Positions 34,645-43,508 are shown, numbered from the stretch's first letter. The stretch is DNA of 43,758 nucleotides from Fibrobacter sp. (GCA_012515825.1 JAAYXQ010000025.1:1-43758), one strand, 5' to 3'. Numbers and translations: made by a program. The notes: a model not told the origin generated them from the letters alone.

Positions 34645-36453
34645 ATGTCGTATAAGTCTTTAGAAGATGCTTTAATTGATCTCAAAAAAGCGGGAATGCT
34701 TCTTACCATTTCTGAAGAGGTCGATCCATATTTAGAAATGGCTTCTATAGCAAGACAAGCTTATAAAAGAAAAGCGCCAGCGATTCTTTTTGAAAAAGTA
34801 AAAGGCTCCCCTTTTCGCGCAGCCTGTAATATTTTTGGAACGCTTGAACGAGCTGAATTTTTATTTCGCAAAGAATGGAAAACTCTTGAAACGGCAATAT
34901 CAGCAAAAGCAAATCCCCTTTCTGTATTTCAAGCGCCACAGAATTTGCCTTTACTGCCTTTTGCCGCCATCCAAGCAAAGCCACAACGTTCTTTTCAAGT
35001 ACCCGTCCTTAAAGAAGAATGTTCTTTAAGCGATCTTCCTCAACTACACTCTTGGAAAGAAGATGGAGGAGCTTTTATCACGCTACCTCAAGTATGTTCT
35101 TTAGATCCAGAAGAATCCTCTCTTCTAAAAGCAAATCTAGGAATGTATCGAATTCAAATTTCAGGAAATGATTACATCGCAAATCAAGAATGTGGTTTAC
35201 ATTATCAGATTAACCGAGACATTGCACGCCATCATCAAAAAGCAATCATTCTAAAAAAACCATTAAAAGTGAGCATTTTTATCGGTGGGCCTCCTGCACA
35301 TACGCTTGCAGCAGTGATGCCTATGCCCGAGAATTTATCCGAGCTAATTATGGCAGGCCTGTTGAACGGTCGCGCGTTTAGGTATTCCATGCACGAAGGC
35401 TGGGTTATCTCAGCAGATGCAGATTTCTGCATTTTAGGGGAAATCGATATTCTTCAAAAGCCCGAGGGACCTTTCGGAGACCACTTAGGCTATTACTCTG
35501 CAAAACATAATTTTCCATTCTTAAAAGTTTCAAAAGTATTCCATAAAAAAAATGCCATTTTCCCATTTACTGTTGTAGGAAGGCCTCCTCAAGAAGACAC
35601 CGTTTTTGGGCATTTAATTCATAAAATTACTGCCCCGATGGTACCAGCATCTATTCCTGGGCTTATGGAAATGCATGCCGTAGATGCCGCAGGAGTTCAT
35701 CCTCTACTCCTTGCGATCGGCAGTGAACGCTATGTTCCTTATCGCCCTTCGGAACCGATGGAATTATTAAAAACATCCAATGCACTTCTTGGATTTAATC
35801 AAGCCGCTCTAGCTAAATACCTTCTCATAGCGGCTTGTGAAGACGATCCGTCTTTAACTACAAAAAATATTCCTGCATTTTTTAGCCACGTGTTGTCTCG
35901 ACTCGACTTTTCAAGAGATCTACATTTCCAAACATCTACCACAATTGATACCTTAGATTATTCAGGAACATCCTTAAATCATGGGTCTAAATTAGTCTTA
36001 GCCGCTGCTGGAAAACCAAAACGAGAACTCGGAAATGCTCAAGGGGAAGTATTCCAAACATTTCCTAAAGTAGAAGGCTTTTCTAATTTAAAATACGTCA
36101 TGCCTGGTGTATTAGCTCTAGAAGCGAAATCGAGAGCCTCCATGGAAGCTCTCGCCAGAGCTTTAGAATCATGGGAACATAAAGAACTATACCCTTGGAT
36201 TAGCATTGTGAACGACGCTTCATTTACATCGGAAAGCATTGAAAACTGGCTCTGGATCACCTTCACGCGTTCAGACCCCGCTCAAGATATTTATGGCGTT
36301 CGCCATCACATTCACTACAAACATTTTGCATGTGAAGCCCCTATTCTTATTGACGCACGTATAAAAGCTCATCATCAAAGGCCGCTAGAAACCAATTTTG
36401 AAGTAGAAGACCGTGCAGAACAAAAACTCTTAAAAGCATTAAAAAGAGCTTAA
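34645..36453 (+). CDS. UbiD-family decarboxylase
   Basis: A 602-residue prenylated-FMN-dependent decarboxylase of the UbiD family. Visible family features are AILFEKVKGSPFRAACNIFG near the N-terminus, the GGPPAHTLAAVMPMPE region, EGPFGDHLGYYS (active-site Glu and its loop), and RPPQEDTVFGH. Length is above UbiD of E. coli (about 497) and matches the longer forms linked to menaquinone synthesis by the futalosine route in several anaerobes. That would supply the quinol for the fumarate reductase at 1129-4687, an inference. No ubiX partner is in the window. Confidence 0.82.
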   Translation: MSYKSLEDALIDLKKAGMLLTISEEVDPYLEMASIARQAYKRKAPAILFEKVKGSPFRAACNIFGTLERAEFLFRKEWKTLETAISAKANPLSVFQAPQNLPLLPFAAIQAKPQRSFQVPVLKEECSLSDLPQLHSWKEDGGAFITLPQVCSLDPEESSLLKANLGMYRIQISGNDYIANQECGLHYQINRDIARHHQKAIILKKPLKVSIFIGGPPAHTLAAVMPMPENLSELIMAGLLNGRAFRYSMHEGWVISADADFCILGEIDILQKPEGPFGDHLGYYSAKHNFPFLKVSKVFHKKNAIFPFTVVGRPPQEDTVFGHLIHKITAPMVPASIPGLMEMHAVDAAGVHPLLLAIGSERYVPYRPSEPMELLKTSNALLGFNQAALAKYLLIAACEDDPSLTTKNIPAFFSHVLSRLDFSRDLHFQTSTTIDTLDYSGTSLNHGSKLVLAAAGKPKRELGNAQGEVFQTFPKVEGFSNLKYVMPGVLALEAKSRASMEALARALESWEHKELYPWISIVNDASFTSESIENWLWITFTRSDPAQDIYGVRHHIHYKHFACEAPILIDARIKAHHQRPLETNFEVEDRAEQKLLKALKRA

Positions 36454-36454
36454 G

Positions 36455-38092
36455 ATGCGCTTTTTATTTTTTGTTCTTTTCCTTTTATTTTCATGGTCTT
36501 TTGGCCTTCGCCCCACTTGTGGTACTGAAAAATTTATCAAACACCAAAAACAAATTAAAACTGGACTTCTTTCTAGATCCATCGCTCAGTCTGCTTTGAC
36601 CTCCTGTCCTGAAGAATCCTATTACGATAAAATCGATACCATTTTAACTAAACATTTTGTCATTTATTACACCCTAGAAGGCCCACACGCGACCACTGAA
36701 TCGTTTTTAGATTCTCTCACTTTTTATTTAGAAAAAGCATGGAATTTACACACCACTAAATTAGGGATGAAGCCTCCAAAAGCAATGAGCCGCTCCTATC
36801 ACTATAAACAAGAAAATCCATTGGGGCTTTACCCCGTTGAAGTAATAGACATAGACCTTTTACGCGATACAGATAATTTAATGGGAGGGTCTTGCCATGG
36901 TTGTTTTGGGCTCACCTACCCTGGTGATCCAGAAAATCCTGAAGCCACCATCTTGATGATTGATAATGATTTTAAATATACTCCAGAATACAACCAACAA
37001 GAAGCTTGGATTACAGATTCAAAAGGTAAAGAATGTAGTTATCCAATCGCAACTAAAGAACTTTATAATAATAATCAAACATCTTATTCTTACTTTGATT
37101 ATCCTGAAAAAGCGATTCAAGTCACTGCATTTCACGAACTTTATCATGCCGCACAAATTCGTTACATGAGTTTTATCGACTATCCTTCATTTTGGTTTGA
37201 AGCGTCAGCAACAGGAGTAGAAGAAATTGGGGCAAAAGAGGTGAATGATTATTGGGGTTACCTCTATGATATATTTGATTATCCTGGTACAGCGTTATCG
37301 GCCTTAAATCAAGATTATAGTGCAGTCGTTTTCTACTTATACTTATACGAAAACAATGGCCCCCTTTTTGATGCCTCTATCTGGGAAGCCTATTCTAAAA
37401 ATCCAGAAAAACCTTTTTATGAAATTCTTTCCAAAAAATGGGTCGCTCAAGGAATTGAGCCTGATTCTGCGTTTCATGATTTTGCAAAGCAGCTCTTCTT
37501 TACAAACACAAGATCCAAATACAAGCCCACGGATAGCCTTTATTATGAAGACATGCCTCATTGGCCAGAAATGACCATACGCCCCTACAACGAGAAAAAC
37601 CAGAACTTGAGTTCCTTAGCTTTTAATTATTTATCCATCAAATCTAGTATGCCTGATATTTCCTATTTTAAGGGCCAAGCATCACTTTTTTTCTGGAATA
37701 GCGATGATTCAGAAGTATCTATAAAATCACTCTTAAATGCAGACGATATCGACTTATGGCGATCAACCATCTCTGAATCAGATTCAGCAATACTAGTCCT
37801 TAGTCGCTTTAGTGATGATTCCCCTACAATCGTTCCTCTTGTGGCTAAGCCTCTCCGTGCATACCCTACACCGTGGCAAGGGACTACTGAACTATGCTTT
37901 TCTCCACTCCCTAATACAAGATCTTTTATAGAAATCAGAAACAGAATAGGAAATTTAGTTATAAGAATTCCAACAAATTCAACCACTCATTGTTTAAAAC
38001 CTGACTATATAAAAAGTATAATGTCTCCAGGATTATATCACTTCAGAGTAGGAAGCCACGGTAAAACAACCCCTCTTCTTTTAATTTATTAA
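36455..38092 (+). CDS. Secreted zinc metalloprotease (HExxH)
   Basis: A 545-residue exported protein. It has a signal peptide (MRFLFFVLFLLFSWSFG). The zinc motif HELYH is at 227-231 inside TAFHELYHAAQIRYM. A likely third ligand or catalytic acid lies in FWFEASATGVEE about 20 residues later, a gluzincin-like arrangement. The C-terminal ~100 residues look like a beta-sandwich sorting or binding domain (YPTPWQG...CFSPLPNT...GLYHFRVG), similar to secretion tails in Fibrobacter/Bacteroidota proteins. It starts one base after the UbiD-type stop. The target is unknown. Confidence 0.75.
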   Translation: MRFLFFVLFLLFSWSFGLRPTCGTEKFIKHQKQIKTGLLSRSIAQSALTSCPEESYYDKIDTILTKHFVIYYTLEGPHATTESFLDSLTFYLEKAWNLHTTKLGMKPPKAMSRSYHYKQENPLGLYPVEVIDIDLLRDTDNLMGGSCHGCFGLTYPGDPENPEATILMIDNDFKYTPEYNQQEAWITDSKGKECSYPIATKELYNNNQTSYSYFDYPEKAIQVTAFHELYHAAQIRYMSFIDYPSFWFEASATGVEEIGAKEVNDYWGYLYDIFDYPGTALSALNQDYSAVVFYLYLYENNGPLFDASIWEAYSKNPEKPFYEILSKKWVAQGIEPDSAFHDFAKQLFFTNTRSKYKPTDSLYYEDMPHWPEMTIRPYNEKNQNLSSLAFNYLSIKSSMPDISYFKGQASLFFWNSDDSEVSIKSLLNADDIDLWRSTISESDSAILVLSRFSDDSPTIVPLVAKPLRAYPTPWQGTTELCFSPLPNTRSFIEIRNRIGNLVIRIPTNSTTHCLKPDYIKSIMSPGLYHFRVGSHGKTTPLLLIY

Positions 38093-38096
38093 TGCT

Positions 38097-38819
38097 TTAG
38101 AATTGATAGCTAAAAACAGCACCACTACCGTCAGGATAAAACTGAGGCGCAATATCCCAACGACGAGTCATTTTTTTAGAAGAAGTGGCACGATAAATAC
38201 GCATGACATCTAAGAACGAAACCACACGATTTAATATCAAAGCACCGACAGAAACTTGAAATACAATTCTAGAGACTCGGTAATTCCGAAGCATATTCTT
38301 ATATATATCCATATGTTCTGTATTTTCTGGATAATCGCTTGAGCCCCAATCCCATTGATACTCCATTGTATTAGGATACTCTTCATCTACTGATTTACCC
38401 GATCGAATCATCGCTTGATTATAATCTTCATTCATATCGGGATTCGAGTTTTGCCCAAAAACGCCTCCACGACTACGATAATCAGCAACGGTATTTAAGA
38501 AATCAACACTTTTTTTTGTAGATGAAACACCAGCATGAGTCACCGCATAATTATGCGCAGAAGAAATATACTTTTCACCTATAAAGTAAGACCCGATCGT
38601 AGTGATCCACAAAGCTGCATCAGTCCAAATAAAAGGACGAAGCAACTGTTTCTCACCAAGATAATATTCTCCCGTTCCAGGCAATAATAATGAAGCTCCT
38701 AATGACAAGGCAATGCTTTTGTTTTGATTACGACTAATAGATTCGTCTATAGAAATAACTGTTTGAGCCCAAAGAGAAACAGAGCATAATAAAACAAAAC
38801 AAAAAATCTTTTTCTTCAT
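38097..38819 (-). CDS. Envelope protein paralogous to the 38819-40129 gene product
   Basis: 240 residues from the chosen start. It has a signal peptide (MKKKIFCFVLLCSVSLWAQ), a short linker, then a hydrophobic block (SLGASLLLPGTGEYYLGEKQ...ALWITTIGSYFIG), a polar insert, another hydrophobic block (VFQVSVGALILNRVVSFLDV) and a C-terminus ending in Phe. The two hydrophobic blocks match those of the upstream neighbour, so they are paralogues. The pattern LPGxGxYYxG resembles DUF5683-type membrane proteins. ATG 38819 is preferred over 38831: GGA is eight bases upstream and it overlaps the neighbour's stop by one base (TAATG). Confidence 0.7.
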   Translation of the reverse strand: MKKKIFCFVLLCSVSLWAQTVISIDESISRNQNKSIALSLGASLLLPGTGEYYLGEKQLLRPFIWTDAALWITTIGSYFIGEKYISSAHNYAVTHAGVSSTKKSVDFLNTVADYRSRGGVFGQNSNPDMNEDYNQAMIRSGKSVDEEYPNTMEYQWDWGSSDYPENTEHMDIYKNMLRNYRVSRIVFQVSVGALILNRVVSFLDVMRIYRATSSKKMTRRWDIAPQFYPDGSGAVFSYQF

Positions 38820-40129
38820 TAAAAATTCCAATAGGCCTGAACAGAAGCCATAAATCCATCAAAAAAGGATACGCTACTACCTAGATGCATTTGATCTAAC
38901 CAAGATAATTTTTCTTCATACAATAACTTATTATTTGCATTAGCAGAAAGAGCTGCATCAAAAGCAGAAATAACGTGGTTTAAGATTAAACCGCCAAAAA
39001 ACCAAGCTTGCATAGACGCATAGTCATTTGCTTTATCACGCATATCTTGATAAGTACTTAAATTAGAAGAAGTACCTAAAGGAACCGTTTCTGATTGAGA
39101 ATCCGATAATCCTAACTGTTGATAAGAGGCTCTATCAGTCACATCATCCCAACCCAAGACAAAAATTGGGTTTGCAATCAGCTGATAAAATTGATTGTCA
39201 TCATAAAAGCTTGTGCCTTTTTTGGATTCACCAAGAGAAACATTAGCAAAAAGATCTAAATGCCTTGAATCTTTCTCGAAAAGGTTTTCACTACTATAAC
39301 AGTTATTTGTAGTAGCCGTGCCATAAATTGATTTACAATAAGATTCACGACTATTTAAATACCTTATTCTAAAATTCGCCTCTTCAGAAGCGTCTTCTAA
39401 TTGAAGCAAATAGATGTTATGCATTTCTTGTTCATACGCTCCAACAGAGAAATGAGTATTTGCATAATCTTTATATCTCGAAACTTGATTATTGTATTTA
39501 TGAACAGAGTAATAATACCAGCCACTCCATAAAGCAGCCTCTAGAGCTAGATAAACGCCACCTCTCACTTTATTAAATGTCGAAGTGCCCACATATATTT
39601 GCCCTGCACCAGGAAGAACTAAAGACATAAATAAAGCCTTTCTAGGACTTTTATACGAGCCCTTCATTTCGTTAATGCCACGGATTTTAGAAACCTTCAC
39701 TGGCCCCAATAAATCACGACGAGACATGGAAGAACTGGATGCAATTGGAGCAACAACTTGTATAGACGAAGAGGAAACCATGTTTACAGAAGAAGAACTT
39801 GATGATACTGGTATAGAAATCACGGATGTATCAGCAACTGGAGTCTCTGGTGCTACTTGTGAAGAGCTTGATGACACAGGGTTTTCTGAAATAGAAGAAC
39901 TAGATAAAACAGGAACTTCTGCTGAGGAGGAAGAAATCTCTTTTATTGAAGAAGAGCTTGATGACAAGGGACTTTCTGAAATAGAAGAACTAGATAAAAC
40001 AGGAACTTCTTCTGAAGAGGAAGATGAGGACTTAACTTCGGCTTCAAATTCAGCGAAAAGATCTCTAACCTGGGCAAAAGAAGAGGTAGAAAAAATAATA
40101 ATGAGTAGAAAAAATAACCTATAATGCAT
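38819..40129 (-). CDS. Secreted/envelope protein with poly-serine linker
   Basis: A 436-residue protein: signal peptide (about 1-19), a serine-rich linker (about 33-140) with many SSSS runs separated by short acidic or Pro/Val pieces, then a domain with hydrophobic blocks (LFMSLVLPGAGQIYVG; WFFGGLILNHVISAFDA) like the 38097-38819 protein. Poly-serine linkers like this are frequent in Fibrobacter exported proteins, supporting the lineage call. The linker holds a 90-base direct repeat (39861-40030). The ATG at 40129 lacks a strong ribosome-binding site. Function is unknown; co-expression with its paralogue suggests a two-protein envelope unit. Confidence 0.72.
   Translation of the reverse strand: MHYRLFFLLIIIFSTSSFAQVRDLFAEFEAEVKSSSSSSEEVPVLSSSSISESPLSSSSSSIKEISSSSAEVPVLSSSSISENPVSSSSSQVAPETPVADTSVISIPVSSSSSSVNMVSSSSIQVVAPIASSSSMSRRDLLGPVKVSKIRGINEMKGSYKSPRKALFMSLVLPGAGQIYVGTSTFNKVRGGVYLALEAALWSGWYYYSVHKYNNQVSRYKDYANTHFSVGAYEQEMHNIYLLQLEDASEEANFRIRYLNSRESYCKSIYGTATTNNCYSSENLFEKDSRHLDLFANVSLGESKKGTSFYDDNQFYQLIANPIFVLGWDDVTDRASYQQLGLSDSQSETVPLGTSSNLSTYQDMRDKANDYASMQAWFFGGLILNHVISAFDAALSANANNKLLYEEKLSWLDQMHLGSSVSFFDGFMASVQAYWNF
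39861..40030. repeat. Two-copy 90-base direct repeat encoding a 30-residue serine-rich unit
   Basis: GAAGAGCTTGATGAC begins both at 39861 and at 39951, and most of the 90 bases match. The unit length is 30 codons, so the reading frame is kept. In the protein it gives two copies of the EVPVLSSSSISE-type segment. It is consistent with linker growth by tandem duplication. Confidence 0.85.
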
Positions 40130-40142
40130 GCATTAAATGTAC

Positions 40143-40177
40143 AAAAAAAACCGCCTCAAAATGAAGCGGTTTTTTTT
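40143..40177. terminator. Terminator after rplI, with tails on both sides
   Basis: Stem CCGC...GCGG (40151-40169) with further partial pairing, flanked by A8 on the left and T8 on the right. For the minus-strand rpsF-rpsR-rplI transcript it ends 16-24 bases past the rplI stop. It separates that operon from the downstream poly-serine protein gene. Confidence 0.85.
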
Positions 40178-40192
40178 ATAAAAGCCAATTGT

Positions 40193-40639
40193 TTAATTTT
40201 CTTTAACAACCCAAACTTTTACAGTGGCTTCTACATCGCCAAATACATTGATAGCGACGGAAAATACACCTAATTGTTTGATTGGTTCAGGAAGAATCAC
40301 TTGATTGCGATTGATCTTAATACCTTGTAAAGTAATGGCTTCTGCAATGTCAGCAGCGGACACTGAACCATAAAGACGTTCGTCTTCTACGACGCGACGA
40401 GTTAAGTTCACAGTCACTTCTGAAAGTTTAGCTGCCAAATCACCTGCAGCAGCAAGTTCTTTGCGGAATAAAGCTTCCATAGCTTCACGATTGCGTTGAA
40501 TTTCAAGTTTAGCAGCTTTTGTTGCACGCATCGCTAATTTTTTTGGGAAAAGAAAGTTACGAGCGTACCCATCTTTTACCTTAACGATATCGAGCATTTT
40601 ACCAAGCTTAGCAACATTTGCTTTAAGAATAACTTCCAT
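40193..40639 (-). CDS. rplI: 50S ribosomal protein L9
   Basis: Binds 23S rRNA at the base of the L1 stalk. 148 residues: the N-terminal domain has MEVILKANVAKLGK and VKVKDGYARNFLFPKKLAMRAT (the last written in two parts of the L9 signature), then a long connecting helix (about 41-75) and a C-terminal domain. It starts nine bases after rpsR. Nothing unusual was seen. Confidence 0.97.
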   Translation of the reverse strand: MEVILKANVAKLGKMLDIVKVKDGYARNFLFPKKLAMRATKAAKLEIQRNREAMEALFRKELAAAGDLAAKLSEVTVNLTRRVVEDERLYGSVSAADIAEAITLQGIKINRNQVILPEPIKQLGVFSVAINVFGDVEATVKVWVVKEN

Positions 40640-40648
40640 GATATCTCC

Positions 40649-40900
40649 TTAGCGAATGCTATCTGCGACAAAAGGCAAAATAGCCATTTGACGAGCACGT
40701 TTAACAGCTTGGTTCAACATACGTTGATATTTTGCACTTGTACCAGAAATACGACGAGGAATAATTTTACCACGTTCTGAAACGAAGCGACGTAAAATCT
40801 TTTCATCTTTATAGTCGATGAACTGAACGTTATTTTCTGTAAACCAGCAAGTTTTCTTGCGACGAACGCGAGCACCTTGTTTCTTATCTTCGAAAGACAT
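40649..40900 (-). CDS. rpsR: 30S ribosomal protein S18
   Basis: Pairs with S6 on the 30S platform. 83 residues with the family core YKDEKILRRFVSERGKIIPR followed by RISGTSAKYQRMLNQAVKRAR. A single Cys (C18) is present, so no zinc cluster. Its ATG shares one base with the rpsF stop (TAATG), so translation is coupled. The N-terminus is slightly longer than average. Confidence 0.97.
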   Translation of the reverse strand: MSFEDKKQGARVRRKKTCWFTENNVQFIDYKDEKILRRFVSERGKIIPRRISGTSAKYQRMLNQAVKRARQMAILPFVADSIR

Positions 40901-41268
40901 TAGTCTACCTCCACGTCATCGACATCAATTGGAGTGATGTCTTCTGTAGTCTGTACTAAATTCTTGTCATAAATGATTTCTGTCATTGGATAATCAACGA
41001 GAGTCATCCAACGAAGAAGATTATCATTATGTTTGAAAGCGGCTTCAAGAGCAGCAACGACAGAAACTTCAGCCTTGTAATAGAAAATTACATAGTAGCC
41101 GTGTGTCTTTTTATTAATAGAATAAGCCATTTTGCGCTTACCCCAATCATCCCGACGAAGGATTTCTCCACCCGCCGAAATAATACTAGCCATGGCCTGA
41201 ACTTCAGCATCAATTGCTTCGTCAGAGATCATAGCATCGATGATAACCATCGTTTCGTATTGTCTCAT
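40900..41268 (-). CDS. rpsF: 30S ribosomal protein S6
   Basis: 122 residues from the chosen start MRQYETMVIID, the family N-terminus. The reading frame is open upstream to an ATG at 41370, but that would add 34 unrelated residues and run through the promoter and leader; ATG 41268 is right, with AAAGGG eight bases upstream. The conserved GGEILRRDDWGKRKMAYSI and HGYYVIFYYK segments are present. The C-terminus carries an acidic tail (DITPIDVDDVEVD). Confidence 0.96.
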   Translation of the reverse strand: MRQYETMVIIDAMISDEAIDAEVQAMASIISAGGEILRRDDWGKRKMAYSINKKTHGYYVIFYYKAEVSVVAALEAAFKHNDNLLRWMTLVDYPMTEIIYDKNLVQTTEDITPIDVDDVEVD

Positions 41269-41335
41269 GTTTATTTTCCCTTTGGTCGTTAGCCCAAAAT
41301 CACCATGATTTTGAGAGGGTTCCGTTAATACGGAC
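41269..41335 (-). promoter_or_regulatory. Structured 5' leader of the rpsF-rpsR-rplI operon
   Basis: Two hairpins lie between the promoter and the S6 start: TCCGT/ACGGA with a four-base loop (41321-41334) and a near-perfect CAAAATCA/TGATTTTG stem with a three-base loop (41295-41313). S6-S18 operons in other bacteria are known to carry leader RNAs that bind the S6:S18 complex for feedback control. That this one does so is inference; the consensus could not be checked here. Confidence 0.55.
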
Positions 41336-41341
41336 ACGCCA

Positions 41342-41370
41342 AATTTAGGACAAAATTCAAGTATTGTCAA
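41342..41370 (-). promoter_or_regulatory. Sigma-70-type promoter of rpsF-rpsR-rplI
   Basis: On the minus strand TTGACA (complement of 41365-41370), a 17-base spacer and TAAATT (complement of 41342-41347). The expected transcript start is near 41335, just before the two leader hairpins. It lies 24 bases beyond the stop of the gene at 41395. Confidence 0.8.
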
Positions 41371-41394
41371 TAAAAATAAGGTTTATAAGGCGAA

Positions 41395-42141
41395 TTAGAC
41401 CCCAAAAAACAGGCCTAACAAAATGGTTTCTGACCACAAACCATCTCCAGTTCCTAAATAACGTTGCCATTGGATTTCTAGAGAGAGCCAACTGGAAAGC
41501 ATGCCTTCTTCTAACCTCTTCCAATGGTTCCTGATGTTAAAAGTAACACCCGCCGTGAGTGCCATATAATGGAAATCAGAGAAATTAAACTCATAAAGGG
41601 CTCCAGTAACTAATCCAAAATCTTTATTGACTTTAAGACCAACACCTAAATCAAAGCCCATTGAAAATCCATTTAGCGCAAAAGATTCGGTACAAACATC
41701 TTCCTCTAATTCAGTATCTATAGGTTCTCCAGTGGTAATATTTTTTTTAATCTCGTGGAGATCCGTTGTTTCAAAACCAATTAAAGGGGCTCCATAAAAA
41801 GCTAAATTCTCCATAATTTTTTTATGATAACGAAGATGCAACTGGTATCGTTGATATATAATCATGCTATGACGATCAACATCTCCCCCATAAAAACGAA
41901 TATCTGCACCACCACTTAAGTATGGCAAATAAAAGTAATCCACATGAGCTTGCCACATTCCAATACAGTTACAATCGTCCCCACTCGGATTAAATACGCC
42001 AACTCCAATACCAATAGCCAAACCCTTACCCGTAAAAGCAGATTGCTTTGGAAGAGGAATATCTTCCATCGCTGCTATAGGACTACTTAAAATAAGGAGA
42101 CCCATAAAAAGAAGAATTTGTTTTTTTAGAGTGGAAAACAT
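41395..42141 (-). CDS. Outer-membrane beta-barrel protein, function unknown
   Basis: 248 residues. It has a signal peptide (about 1-24, ILLFMGLLILSSPIAA) followed by alternating short amphipathic strands with Gly and aromatic residues (KGLAIGIGVGVF, VDYFYLPYLSGGADIRFYG, YMALTAGVTFNI), ending ETILLGLFFGV. This is the pattern of small outer-membrane barrels. Two Cys lie close together (DDCNCIG). No specific family was recognised. It is divergent from asnS and lies upstream of, but separate from, the rpsF promoter. Confidence 0.7.
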   Translation of the reverse strand: MFSTLKKQILLFMGLLILSSPIAAMEDIPLPKQSAFTGKGLAIGIGVGVFNPSGDDCNCIGMWQAHVDYFYLPYLSGGADIRFYGGDVDRHSMIIYQRYQLHLRYHKKIMENLAFYGAPLIGFETTDLHEIKKNITTGEPIDTELEEDVCTESFALNGFSMGFDLGVGLKVNKDFGLVTGALYEFNFSDFHYMALTAGVTFNIRNHWKRLEEGMLSSWLSLEIQWQRYLGTGDGLWSETILLGLFFGV

Positions 42142-42204
42142 AATTACAAATCTAAGAAATCATTTAAGATAAAACTATCTTTTAGCAAAATGTTGAGGTT
42201 AGAT

Positions 42205-43503
42205 ATGATTCAAAAAACTTATATAAGCCATTTGACTTCTAAAAAGAACGAAACAGTTGAACTTGCTGGCTGGGTTGTAAAAGTACGAGACTCTGGTAAA
42301 ATTTGTTTTATGCAATTTCGTGATGGTACTGGCTTTATTCAAGTAGTCGCGACACCAAACGATATGAGTGCTGAAGAATTTGAAATCATGAGACATTTAT
42401 CCATTGAATCGGCGGTAAAAATCAAAGGGATTGTCGCAGAAAATGTAAAATCCCCTTCTGGCATTGAGATTATCGCGAAAGAACTAACACTTGTTTCTAA
42501 AACAGAAAACTACCCTATTACCCCCAAAGAACATGGTACCGATTTTTTAATGGATATCCGCCACCTCTGGATTAGAAGCCCTAGGCAACATGCAATTCTT
42601 CGAATCCGTCACCAGATTATTACAGCCATTCGCCATTATTTTGATGATCTAGATTTTACTCTTACAGATGCCCCTATCTTTACAGCGAACGAATGCGAAG
42701 GTTCCAGCACTTTATTTACCACAGAATACTTTGGAGAAAACGCTTATCTTTCTCAAAGCGGTCAATTATATATGGAAGCCGCATGCCAAGCCGTGGGTCG
42801 AGCCTACTGCTTTGGTCCAACGTTTAGAGCCGAAAAGTCAAACACAAGAAGACATCTCACAGAATTTTGGATGGTAGAACCAGAAGTTGCTTATATGGAC
42901 CTAGAAGGTTGTATGGAACTTGCCGAAGGTTTAATTCAAGCAATTGTCAAACGCGTTTTAGAACATTGCCCACAAGAGCTAAAAATTCTTGAACGAAACC
43001 TAGAACCTCTTGAATCCGTGATTGCAGGGCCTTTTCCGAGAATAAGCTATGATGAAGCCGTTGAAATTATCAAGAAATCAGGAACTCATTTTGAATACGG
43101 AGATGATTTTGGAGGCGCCGATGAAACCATTATCAGTAACGCTTTTAATCGCCCAGTCATCGTTCATAGCTACCCAACGGCCATTAAGCCTTTCTACATG
43201 AAAAAAGATCCGAAAAACCCTTCCGTCGTTCGAAACATGGATGTTCTTGCTCCCGAAGGATACGGTGAAGTCATTGGAGGCGGGCAACGAGAAGAGAAAT
43301 ATGAAACCCTTCTTGAATCGATTCTAGCGTCTGGTTTAAATCCTGAAACGTATTCTTGGTATTTAGATGTACGTCGCTTTGGAGCTGTTCCTCACGCAGG
43401 TTTTGGTTTAGGCGTTGAACGTTGTGTGGCTTGGATCGCAGGCATTTCTCATGTACGAGAAACAGGGTTATTCCCAAGAATGCCACAAAGACTACGCCCA
43501 TAG
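42205..43503 (+). CDS. asnS: Asparaginyl-tRNA synthetase
   Basis: Charges tRNA-Asn with asparagine. 432 residues from the chosen start. It has an N-terminal OB-fold anticodon-binding domain (VELAGWVVKVRDSGKICFMQ...DGTGFIQVV), then a class II core: motif 2 GPTFRAEKSNTRRHLTEFWM with VEPEVAYMD, and motif 3 GFGLGVERCVAWIAG. The ending MPQRLRP is typical of AsnRS. ATG 42205 is preferred over 42190 because GAGG lies six bases upstream; the earlier ATG has no ribosome-binding site. The 43509 repeat begins right after the gene and no terminator hairpin was seen. Confidence 0.94.
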   Translation: MIQKTYISHLTSKKNETVELAGWVVKVRDSGKICFMQFRDGTGFIQVVATPNDMSAEEFEIMRHLSIESAVKIKGIVAENVKSPSGIEIIAKELTLVSKTENYPITPKEHGTDFLMDIRHLWIRSPRQHAILRIRHQIITAIRHYFDDLDFTLTDAPIFTANECEGSSTLFTTEYFGENAYLSQSGQLYMEAACQAVGRAYCFGPTFRAEKSNTRRHLTEFWMVEPEVAYMDLEGCMELAEGLIQAIVKRVLEHCPQELKILERNLEPLESVIAGPFPRISYDEAVEIIKKSGTHFEYGDDFGGADETIISNAFNRPVIVHSYPTAIKPFYMKKDPKNPSVVRNMDVLAPEGYGEVIGGGQREEKYETLLESILASGLNPETYSWYLDVRRFGAVPHAGFGLGVERCVAWIAGISHVRETGLFPRMPQRLRP

Positions 43504-43508
43504 GTTTT

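Noticed and set aside
39585..40124. Acidic 179-codon open frame on the plus strand
   Set aside because: It is antisense to the poly-serine linker; serine codons such as TCT and TCA read as Arg/Glu-type codons on the other strand, which keeps the frame open by chance.
41269..41370. Longer S6 protein starting at 41370
   Set aside because: The added 34 residues do not resemble S6, and that frame would start inside a strong promoter and read through the leader hairpins.
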